A stretch of DNA of 63,775 nucleotides from Luteimonas sp. JM171 (GTDB lineage: Bacteria > Pseudomonadota > Gammaproteobacteria > Xanthomonadales > Xanthomonadaceae): NCBI RefSeq assembly GCF_001717465.1, contig NZ_CP017074.1, positions 104,824-168,598 of the forward strand, read 5' to 3'. How positions within the stretch are numbered: position 1 is the first letter of the stretch; the number at the start of each line of letters is the position of its first letter. Both the position numbers and the translations under genes were made by a program. Under the pieces are notes generated by a model. That model had not been told where the DNA came from. It made no database searches and saw nothing but the letters and a program-made list of their open reading frames with translations. Shown here one piece after another: positions 19,880-27,132 of the stretch.

Positions 19880-21073
19880 ATGTCGGCCATCCAACGTTAT
19901 TCCGACTCCCTCGAGGAGATCCGCGAACAGGGCCTGTTCAAGTCCGAGCGGATCATCACGGGGCCGCAATCGGCCGAGATCACCCTCGAGGACGGGCGCC
20001 AGGTTCTGAACTTCTGCGCCAACAATTACCTCGGGCTGGCGGATCATCCCGACCTCATCCAGGCGGCCAAGGACGCGCTGGATTCCCATGGCTTCGGGCT
20101 GGCCTCCGTGCGCTTCATCTGCGGCACCCAGGACCTGCACAAGGAACTGGAGAAAACCATTGCCGACTTCTTCGGCAAGGACGACACCATCCTCTATGCC
20201 GCCTGCTTCGACGCCAATGGCGGGCTGTTCGAGCCCCTGCTCGGGCCCGAGGATGCGATTGTCTCCGACTCGCTCAACCACGCGTCGATCATCGACGGCG
20301 TGCGCCTGTGCAAGGCCAGGCGCTACCGCTACGCCAACTGCGACATGGCCGACCTGGAGGCCCAGCTGAAGCAGGCGAAGGCCGACGGCGCGCGCACGAT
20401 CATGATCACCACCGACGGCGTGTTCTCGATGGACGGCTTCGTGGCTCCACTGGACGAGATCACCGCGCTGGCGGAAAAGTACGGCGCGCTGGTGCACATC
20501 GACGAATGCCATGCCACCGGCTTCATCGGCGAGACCGGCCGCGGCTCCGCCGAGGTCAAGGGCGTGCTCGACAGGATCGACATCATCACGGGCACGCTGG
20601 GCAAGGCAATGGGGGGCGCGATCGGCGGCTTCACCACCGCCAGCGCAGAAGTCATCGAGATGCTGCGCCAGCGTTCACGCCCCTACCTGTTTTCCAACTC
20701 GCTGCCGCCGCATGTCGTTGCCGCGGGAACGAAGGCGTTCCAGATGCTTGACGCCGCCGGCGAACTGCGCGAACGCCTGCGTGAGAACACGGCCTACTTC
20801 CGCGAAAAGATGTCTGCGGCAGGCTTCGACCTCAAGCCCGGCGACCATCCGATCGTCCCGGTCATGCTGTATGACGCACCGCTCGCGCAGCGCTTTGCCG
20901 ACCGCCTGCTCGAGGAAGGCATCTACGCAATCGGGTTCTTCTTCCCCGTCGTGCCCAAGGGCGAGGCCAGGATCCGCACCCAGATGAGCGCAGCGCATAC
21001 ACGGGAGCACCTGGACCGCGCCATCGACGCCTTCACCCGCATCGGCCGCGAGCTGGGCGTCATCGCCGGCTGA
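19880..21073 (+). CDS. kbl: Glycine C-acetyltransferase (2-amino-3-ketobutyrate CoA ligase) Kbl
   Basis: Kbl is a PLP enzyme that cleaves 2-amino-3-ketobutyrate with CoA to glycine and acetyl-CoA, completing threonine breakdown begun by Tdh. It is 397 residues long, the same as the E. coli enzyme. [27 protein letters not shown] and DECHATGF (PLP-binding Asp) are visible, and the PLP lysine lies in [13 protein letters not shown]. An AGGAG precedes the ATG at 19880. Its stop is 6 bp from the stop of the convergent secreted protein gene. Confidence 0.97.
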   Translation: MSAIQRYSDSLEEIREQGLFKSERIITGPQSAEITLEDGRQVLNFCANNYLGLADHPDLIQAAKDALDSHGFGLASVRFICGTQDLHKELEKTIADFFGKDDTILYAACFDANGGLFEPLLGPEDAIVSDSLNHASIIDGVRLCKARRYRYANCDMADLEAQLKQAKADGARTIMITTDGVFSMDGFVAPLDEITALAEKYGALVHIDECHATGFIGETGRGSAEVKGVLDRIDIITGTLGKAMGGAIGGFTTASAEVIEMLRQRSRPYLFSNSLPPHVVAAGTKAFQMLDAAGELRERLRENTAYFREKMSAAGFDLKPGDHPIVPVMLYDAPLAQRFADRLLEEGIYAIGFFFPVVPKGEARIRTQMSAAHTREHLDRAIDAFTRIGRELGVIAG

Positions 21074-21079
21074 GCCGGC

Positions 21080-21565
21080 TCATTCGTCCTTGGCAGGCAC
21101 CTCGCTGACCGGCAGCACGTCGGTCAGCGCGGGCGCGGCCGCGGTGGTGGCCGGCGCATCCGGATCCACGCGGCGCCCGGCGCTGTAGCCGTTCGCCTGC
21201 AGCCATGCATCAAAGTCATCGGCGGTCATGCGCTTGCCGCCCTGGGTCATGTTGAAGCGGAACGGGGTGTTGTCGAACTCCGTCTGCTTGACGTAGCCGG
21301 CGCCCGGGGTGGACAGGCAGCTTTCGACCTTCATCCGCAGCAGCACCTGGTCCAGCGACTGCGCCTCGCCATAACCGCGCGAGAGCACGGCCCCATGGCC
21401 GCGCGGACGATACTGGGGTGCCACCAGCTCCGGGGCCACGGGCGCAAGCGTCATCGGCGCCAGCGAAACCGCCGTGGTGGATGCAGCGCGGGAGCAATCC
21501 GACGCCGCGTGGGAAGCAAGGGGTGCTGCGGCCAGCAGCAGGACGGCGAAAGTGGCCTTGTACAT
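21080..21565 (-). CDS. Small secreted protein of unknown function
   Basis: This is a 161-residue protein that I do not recognise. A clear signal peptide (MYKATFAVLLLAAAPLASHAA) is followed by an Ala/Pro/Val-rich stretch, a central part with SLDQVLLRMKVESCLSTPGAGYVK and FDAWLQANGYSAGRRVDP, and an Ala/Thr/Pro-rich tail. Two Cys (residues about 24 and 84) could form a disulfide. Its gene lies between kbl and the OmpA-family gene. No enzymatic motif is apparent. Confidence 0.75.
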   Translation of the reverse strand: MYKATFAVLLLAAAPLASHAASDCSRAASTTAVSLAPMTLAPVAPELVAPQYRPRGHGAVLSRGYGEAQSLDQVLLRMKVESCLSTPGAGYVKQTEFDNTPFRFNMTQGGKRMTADDFDAWLQANGYSAGRRVDPDAPATTAAAPALTDVLPVSEVPAKDE

Positions 21566-21653
21566 GGTGGTATCCCCGGTGGAGGCGGAAGCAGTTTATT
21601 CGCCTGAAGAGTTGGCCGCAAACCCTTGTTTCAAAAAGATCCATTCAGAAAGC

Positions 21654-21682
21654 AGGAAGCCCGGCGCTGGGCCGGGCTTCCT
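21654..21682 (-). terminator. Intrinsic terminator of the OmpA-family gene
   Basis: A perfect 12-bp stem (21654-21665 with 21671-21682) and a 5-nt loop are followed on the minus strand by a T-rich run (GCTTTCTG). It lies 23 nt past the stop of the OmpA-family gene. Confidence 0.75.
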
Positions 21683-21705
21683 GGTGTTGCGTGAGCTTTG
21701 GTCCG

Positions 21706-22785
21706 TCAGTTCTGGACGTTCAGCTCGGTGCGGCGGTTACGCGCGCGACCTTCCGGATTGTCGGTGCCGTCCGGGTTGGTGTTCGGCGCGATCGGGCGGC
21801 TCTCGCCGTAGCCGATCGGACCCTGCAGACGGCTGGCATCAATGCCGTTGCTGGTCAGGTAGTCGTACACCGCCTGGGCGCGACGCTCGGACAGGCCCTG
21901 GTTGTACTGCTCGGTACCGATCGAGTCGGTGTGGCCGGCAACTTCAACCTGCAGGTCCGGGTAGCGGCGCAGGATCTCGATCGCCTCGTTCAGGATCTGC
22001 ACCGCGTCCGGGCGCAGGGTGGAACGGTCGAAGTCGAAGTTCACGCCGGTCAGATCAATGGTGATCGGGGCCGGCGGCGGCGGCTCGGCGGGAGCCGGCG
22101 GCGGCGGCGGCGGCGGCGGCGGGGCAACCGGGGCGGTCGGCTCCGGACCCAGCGGGATCACCAGGCCAACCTGGGCCACGACGTCGGTGAAGTAGCTCTC
22201 TTCCTGGTTGTGCGGGTAGCCTTCCCAGTCGCGCGAGCCGTTGGCCGCGTAGCTGTCGTCGTCAAAGTCGCCGCGCATGAAGATTTCGGCGCGAACCGCA
22301 ACGCGGTTGCTGAAATCGCCCTGGATACCACCACCGATCTTGGCGGAGAAGTTGCCGTCTTCGCGCTCACCGGGCGAGTTCGGGTTCGGGTACGCGTCGT
22401 ACTCCTCTTCGCTGCGCTGGTAGCCAACGCCGAACAGCAGGTACGGGTTCCAGCCGCGGCCTTCTTCGATGAAGTGGCGACGGAAGTCGAACGAGATGCC
22501 GTACTGGCTCCAGTTCAGATCCGGGTTCGAACCTTCCACGCTGTTGGCGCTGCGGAAATTCGGGTTCTGGTAGTTGAGCTCACCGTCCACCGACCACACC
22601 GGGCTGATGAACTTGCCCAGGCCCAGCGAGACCTGCGGCGCGTCGCTGGTGCGACGGTCCTCGTCCTGCATGTTGTAGCCCGCGCCCGCGGTGATGTACC
22701 AGCGGTCGTCGAACTCCTGCGCATTGGCCGCCGAGGCCAGGCCGAGGCCGCCTGCCAGCGCGGCACAGAGGAGTTTCATTTTCAT
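21706..22785 (-). CDS. OmpA-family outer-membrane protein
   Basis: This 359-residue protein has a signal peptide (MKMKLLCAALAGGLGLASAANA), an eight-strand OmpA-like beta-barrel (residues about 25-215), a linker with nine consecutive Pro followed by a second Pro run, and a C-terminal OmpA domain. The latter has NFDFDRSTLRPDA, VEVAGHTDSIGTEQYNQGLSERRA and a GRARNRR peptidoglycan-binding motif. It tethers the outer membrane to peptidoglycan. AAGGAG lies 9 nt before the ATG at 22785; an alternative ATG is two codons in. The gene is monocistronic, with its own terminator and a 180-bp upstream spacer. Confidence 0.93.
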   Translation of the reverse strand: MKMKLLCAALAGGLGLASAANAQEFDDRWYITAGAGYNMQDEDRRTSDAPQVSLGLGKFISPVWSVDGELNYQNPNFRSANSVEGSNPDLNWSQYGISFDFRRHFIEEGRGWNPYLLFGVGYQRSEEEYDAYPNPNSPGEREDGNFSAKIGGGIQGDFSNRVAVRAEIFMRGDFDDDSYAANGSRDWEGYPHNQEESYFTDVVAQVGLVIPLGPEPTAPVAPPPPPPPPPAPAEPPPPAPITIDLTGVNFDFDRSTLRPDAVQILNEAIEILRRYPDLQVEVAGHTDSIGTEQYNQGLSERRAQAVYDYLTSNGIDASRLQGPIGYGESRPIAPNTNPDGTDNPEGRARNRRTELNVQN

Positions 22786-22965
22786 CCGTAATGCTCCTTG
22801 ATCAAGGGGGTAAAGCGTTTATTGCCTTTATTGGACTGCTTCAACGTCTTGCTTCAGGCCGCGCAGGCCCAAACGTCGTGGCACAGCCTAGGGTCAGGCG
22901 TGTGAAGACGGCGTTAACAGTAACATAACGCTTGGGACATTCCCCAGCTGTCACCCAGCCTCTGT

Positions 22966-24405
22966 TCAGCTGCGATAGAGCCCAAGATAGTCCTCCACCG
23001 CCAGCTGGTCCAGCGCTTCCGGGTTTTCGGCCAATTCCACCAGGCGTTTGGCCTGGGGCCCGGGCAAATGGGCGTGGAGTGCGTCGCGGTACTTTGCCAG
23101 CAGCAGCGGGATGCCTTCCTCCCTCCGCCGCCGGTGCCCAACCGGAAAATCCACCGTAACTTTCCCGGTCGCGGAGCCGTCGCGGAAAAAGACCTGCACG
23201 GCATTGCCGATGTAGCGCCGCGCCGGGTCATGGTAATCGCGGGTGAAGGACGGGTCCTCCCGGACCACCATGCGGTCACGAAGGGCATCAATGCGCGGAT
23301 CCGCGGCCACCTCGTCGCCGTAATCCTCCGCGGTGAGGCGCCCGAAGATCAGCGGCACGGCCACCATGTACTGCAGGCAGTGGTCGCGGTCAGCATAGTT
23401 GGCGAGCGGGCCGGTCTTGTCGATGATCCGGATCGCCGCTTCCTGGGTGTGGATCTCGATCCGGTCGACTTCGTCCAGGCGCCCGCGCACCGCCTCGTGC
23501 AGGCGCATGGCGCACTCCACCGCTGTCTGGGCATGGAATTCGGCCGGCCAGCTGATCTTGAACAGGATGTTCTCCATCACGTAGCTGCCGAAGGGGCGCT
23601 CGAATTCAAACTCCCGCCCCCCGAAAGCGACGTCGCGGAAGCCCCATGTCTTTGCGGTCACCGCGCTGGGATACCCCACCACCTTCCGGTGCACCGCATT
23701 GAGGGCGTGGGTGACCGCCCGGCGGCAGGCGTCGCCGGCGGCCCAGCTCTTGCGGGGCCCGGTGTTGGGGGCGTGGCGATAGGTCCGCAGGACCCCGTTG
23801 TCGATCCACGAATGGGAGATCGCCGTGATCACCTCGTCGCGGGAGCCACCCAGCATCGCGGTCGCCACGGCCGTCGAGGCCAGGCGCACCAGGATCACGT
23901 GGTCCAGGCCCACGCGATTGAAGGCATTGCGCAGCGCATACACGCCCTGGATCTCGTGCGCCTTGATGGCCCAGCCCAGCACGTCGCGCATGGTGATCGA
24001 CTTGCCTTCCTTGCGTGCCTGCCAATCGGCGACGGCCAGGATCGTGCCCAGGTTGTCGGAAGGGTGCCCCCACTCGGCCGCCAGCCAGGTGTCGTTGAAA
24101 TCCAGCCAGCGCACCTGTGTGCCAATGTTGAAGGCCGCCTGCGCCGGGTCGAGCTCGAACCTCGTGCCGGGCACCCTCGCCCCGCCGGGGATCTCCCCAC
24201 CCTGCACCAGGGGGCCCAGGTGCCGGACGCACTCATCGAACTTCATCGCCAGCATCGCGCAGGCCATCGAGTCGGCCAGCATCAAACGCGCGGTGGCCCA
24301 GGCCTCCTCCGATTCAATCCGGGCATCCAGCACGTAATCGGCGATTTCCGCCATTGAGCGGTCGGGTTCGGGTCGGGCGGCGGATCGGACATCCTGTGCG
24401 GTCAT
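22966..24405 (-). CDS. prpD: 2-methylcitrate dehydratase PrpD
   Basis: PrpD dehydrates 2-methylcitrate to 2-methylaconitate in propionate breakdown; it is an MmgE/PrpD-family enzyme without an iron-sulfur cluster. It is 479 residues long (E. coli PrpD 483). RWLDFNDTWLAAEWGHPSDNLG, HEIQGVYALRNAFNRVGLDH and TYRHAPNTGPRKSWAAGDA blocks are characteristic. The ATG at 24405 has GGAGG 5 nt upstream; an ATG ten codons earlier is an alternative. The chromosome also has acnD and prpF, which carry out the same step by another route, 1.5 kb away. Confidence 0.93.
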   Translation of the reverse strand: MTAQDVRSAARPEPDRSMAEIADYVLDARIESEEAWATARLMLADSMACAMLAMKFDECVRHLGPLVQGGEIPGGARVPGTRFELDPAQAAFNIGTQVRWLDFNDTWLAAEWGHPSDNLGTILAVADWQARKEGKSITMRDVLGWAIKAHEIQGVYALRNAFNRVGLDHVILVRLASTAVATAMLGGSRDEVITAISHSWIDNGVLRTYRHAPNTGPRKSWAAGDACRRAVTHALNAVHRKVVGYPSAVTAKTWGFRDVAFGGREFEFERPFGSYVMENILFKISWPAEFHAQTAVECAMRLHEAVRGRLDEVDRIEIHTQEAAIRIIDKTGPLANYADRDHCLQYMVAVPLIFGRLTAEDYGDEVAADPRIDALRDRMVVREDPSFTRDYHDPARRYIGNAVQVFFRDGSATGKVTVDFPVGHRRRREEGIPLLLAKYRDALHAHLPGPQAKRLVELAENPEALDQLAVEDYLGLYRS

Positions 24406-24525
24406 CGGGGCCTCCGGCTTCGGGTTCCGGGCCATGCTGCCTTCTTCCCCGTTACCGCGCGGTACAGGGCGGCCACGCCGCGCAATTAGAATGGCGCCCC
24501 CCCCTGCCGTCCGGTCGCCCGCCCT

Positions 24526-25140
24526 TTGAACGCACTCCCCCTCGCCGAACGCTGGGCGCGCCTGCTGCTCGGCCTGTTCCTGTACGGGATCGGGATCTCG
24601 ATGATGGTCCGGGCCGGCATCGGCCTGGCACCCTGGGACGTGCTGACCCAGGGCATCACGATCCAGACCGGGCTGGCCTTTGGCCTGGTGACGGTGCTGA
24701 TCGGGGTGGGCGTGCTGGTGCTGTGGATGCCGCTGGGCGAGCATTTCGGCATCGGCACCGTGCTCAACGCCCTCCTGGTGGGCCCCAGCGCCCAGCTCGG
24801 GCTGTGGGCGATCCCGGAGGCACAGGGGTTGATTGCCCAATGGGGGCTGTTTGCCGCCGGTCTCGTGCTGCTGGCTGCGGCCACCGGCCTGTACATCGGC
24901 GCGGGCTTCGGTTCTGGCCCACGCGACGGGCTCATGACCGGCCTGCACCGCCGGACCGGCTGGCCGATCTGGGTCGTGCGCACCCTGATCGAGACCGCCG
25001 TGCTGCTCACCGGATGGTGGCTGGGGGGCACCGTCGGCTGGGGAACGCTGGCCTTCGCCTGCTTCATCGGTCCACTGTGCGGCGTGTTCCTGCGCTGGTT
25101 GGCGCTGCCCCACCTCGCCCGCCCGGCCCAAGCTGAATAG
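24526..25140 (+). CDS. YczE/YitT-like integral membrane protein
   Basis: This is a 204-residue, highly hydrophobic protein with about five transmembrane helices. It resembles the YczE/YyaS/YitT family of unknown function: GIGISMMVRAGIGLAPWDVLTQG near the N-terminus and GAGFGSGPRDGLMTGL are typical repeats. The start is taken as TTG at 24526 (reads MNALPLAERW); no in-frame ATG lies upstream and no clear ribosome binding site is seen. A TAGAAT about 35 nt upstream could be its -10. It is divergent from prpD and there is no evident functional link with propionate. Confidence 0.8.
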   Translation: MNALPLAERWARLLLGLFLYGIGISMMVRAGIGLAPWDVLTQGITIQTGLAFGLVTVLIGVGVLVLWMPLGEHFGIGTVLNALLVGPSAQLGLWAIPEAQGLIAQWGLFAAGLVLLAAATGLYIGAGFGSGPRDGLMTGLHRRTGWPIWVVRTLIETAVLLTGWWLGGTVGWGTLAFACFIGPLCGVFLRWLALPHLARPAQAE

Positions 25141-25433
25141 GCGGAAAGTCAAGATCTTCCATTCAGTTGACGTTCGAAAACCGGCCATTAAGGTGCGCGC
25201 AGTCCGGGGTGGCGACGCCCTCCCGGGTTGCTCCAGGCTTCCGGCAAACCGGCCGGTCCGCCTGGCGCAGGGCACCAAGGCGCCATAGAGTCGCTGCCCT
25301 TCTTGTCGCGAATGCGTTCGCGAGCGTCCGGTGATGCCGGGTGCGCCCTTTCGCCATGCCGGCCTGCCTGATTGATGCGCCGCCCTCAGGGGAGCGCCAG
25401 GGCTCCGGCGCAACGAAGCAAGGAGTTGAAACG

Positions 25434-25907
25434 ATGACACTGGGCTGGATCCTGTGGTTCGCCTCGCTGATGCCGCAGCCGGCCGCCGATTCGGTGTGCC
25501 TGGGCACCACCGTGTACCTGGAAGCCCGCAACCAGTCGCTGCGCGGCCAGCAGGCCGTGGCCGAGGTGGCCCTGCGCCGCCAGGAAAGCGGCCTGTGGGG
25601 CGATTCGATGTGCGAGGTCGTGACCGCACGCAAGCAGTTCGCGCCGGGGATCGTTTCCCACCGCATGCGCCTGCGCAACCACGACGCCCTCGCCCGGGCG
25701 ATGACGGTGGCCGTGGAGTCGGAGCGCAACTGGGCGCTGCCGGCCGACCGGCGCCGCGAGGTGGTTCCGGGCGCCAGCCACTTCATGGCCCACGCCATCG
25801 CCGCGCCGGCCTGGCGCAACGCCTACCAGGTGGCGGTGATCGACGACCACACCTTCCTGCGCGTGCAGAACCTCAAGCCGCGCCGCGAGACCCCGTCGGA
25901 CGCCTGA
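25434..25907 (+). CDS. SleB-like cell wall hydrolase
   Basis: This 157-residue protein has an N-terminal hydrophobic segment (MTLGWILWFASLMPQPA) and a Hydrolase_2 (SleB-type) domain. VYLEARNQSLRGQQAVAEVALRR at residues about 24-46 carries the presumed catalytic Glu. SleB proteins of spore formers are lytic transglycosylases; in a non-spore-former it is presumably a peptidoglycan hydrolase of the envelope. AAGGAG lies 8 nt before the ATG at 25434. It is convergent with prpF (27 bp between stops). The 290 bp upstream hold no gene. Confidence 0.85.
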   Translation: MTLGWILWFASLMPQPAADSVCLGTTVYLEARNQSLRGQQAVAEVALRRQESGLWGDSMCEVVTARKQFAPGIVSHRMRLRNHDALARAMTVAVESERNWALPADRRREVVPGASHFMAHAIAAPAWRNAYQVAVIDDHTFLRVQNLKPRRETPSDA

Positions 25908-25934
25908 GCGGCCCTTGCGCCGCCGCGCACACGA

Positions 25935-27125
25935 TCAGCGCGCGGTCTCTTCCGGCGGGACCCGCACCGCTCCTTCCATCAGCACCCGCGCGCTGCGGCT
26001 CATGACCGCCTTGGTCACCGTCCAGCGGCCGTCGTCCCCGCGCACTTCCGCGCCGACCCGCAGCGTCCCCGACGGATGCCCGAAGCGGACGGCGTCGCGA
26101 CCGCCCCCGCCGGCCGCAAGGTTCACCAGTGTGCCCGGCACCGCCGCGGCGGTGGCGATCGCGACCGCGCAGGTTCCCATCATGGCGTGGTGCAGCTTGC
26201 CCATCGACATCGCCCGCACGTTGAGGTCGATGTCGGCGGCGGCAATTGCCTTGCCGCTGCTGGCGACGTAGTCGGCCGGCGGCGCCACGAAGGCGATCTT
26301 GGGCGTGTGCTGCCGCGAGGCGGCCTCTTCCGGCGAATGGATCAGGCCCATGCGCAGGGCGCCGGCGACGCGGATGGATTCAAGCTTTTGCAGCGCCGCC
26401 GGATCCTCGTTGATGGCCGGCTGGAGCTCCGTGCCGGTGTAGCCGATGTCCCCCGCGTTGACGAACACCGTGGGGATGCCCGCGGAGATCATCGTGGCCT
26501 GCAGGGTGCCCACGCCCGGCACTTCCAGCGTGTCCACCACGTTCCCGGTGGGGAACATCGCGCCGCCGTCGCCATCGTCGGAGGGATCCATGAATTCGAG
26601 CACGATCTCGGCGGCCGGGAAGGTCACCCCGTCGAGCTCGAAGTCCCCGGTCTCCTGCACCTGGCCGTCCACGATCGGCACATGGCAGACGATGGTCTTG
26701 CCGATGTTGGCCTGCCACACGCGCACGGCGAAGCTGCCGTTCTCCGGCAGCCGGCCGCGGTCGATGAAGCCGTTGGCGATCGCGAACGGCCCCACGGCGG
26801 TGCTGAGGTTGCCGCAGTTGCCCGACCAGTCGACGAACGCGGTGTCGATCGACACCTGGCCGTAGAGGTAGTCGACGTCATGGTCCGGGCGGGATGACTT
26901 CGAGATGATCACGCACTTGCTGGTCGACGAGGTCGCCCCGCCCATGCCATCGGTGTGCTTGCCGTACGGATCGGGCGAGCCGATCACCCGCATCAGCAGC
27001 GCGTCGCGCGCCGGCCCGGGGACCTGGGCGGCCTCGGGCAGGTCTTCGAGCCGGAAGAACACACCCTTCGATGTGCCGCCACGCATGTAGGTGGCCGGGA
27101 TGCGGAGCTGGGGGGCGTGGGTCAT
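25935..27125 (-). CDS. prpF: 2-methylaconitate cis-trans isomerase PrpF
   Basis: PrpF isomerises trans-2-methylaconitate made by AcnD to the cis form used by aconitase, so AcnD plus PrpF replace PrpD. It is a 396-residue diaminopimelate-epimerase-like fold. MRGGTSKGVFF at the N-terminus and DGMGGATSSTSKCVII are characteristic, and FVDWSGNCGNLSTAVGPFA holds the active-site Cys region. The ATG at 27125 follows GAGG and lies 7 bp after the acnD stop. It ends the prpB-prpC-acnD-prpF operon. Confidence 0.95.
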   Translation of the reverse strand: MTHAPQLRIPATYMRGGTSKGVFFRLEDLPEAAQVPGPARDALLMRVIGSPDPYGKHTDGMGGATSSTSKCVIISKSSRPDHDVDYLYGQVSIDTAFVDWSGNCGNLSTAVGPFAIANGFIDRGRLPENGSFAVRVWQANIGKTIVCHVPIVDGQVQETGDFELDGVTFPAAEIVLEFMDPSDDGDGGAMFPTGNVVDTLEVPGVGTLQATMISAGIPTVFVNAGDIGYTGTELQPAINEDPAALQKLESIRVAGALRMGLIHSPEEAASRQHTPKIAFVAPPADYVASSGKAIAAADIDLNVRAMSMGKLHHAMMGTCAVAIATAAAVPGTLVNLAAGGGGRDAVRFGHPSGTLRVGAEVRGDDGRWTVTKAVMSRSARVLMEGAVRVPPEETAR

Positions 27126-27132
27126 GGCCACC

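Noticed and set aside
25141..25433. A promoter or small RNA gene in the spacer before the SleB-like gene
   Set aside because: A TTGACG is present at 25167 but no acceptable -10 follows at 16-18 nt, and no stable terminator-like hairpin was seen.
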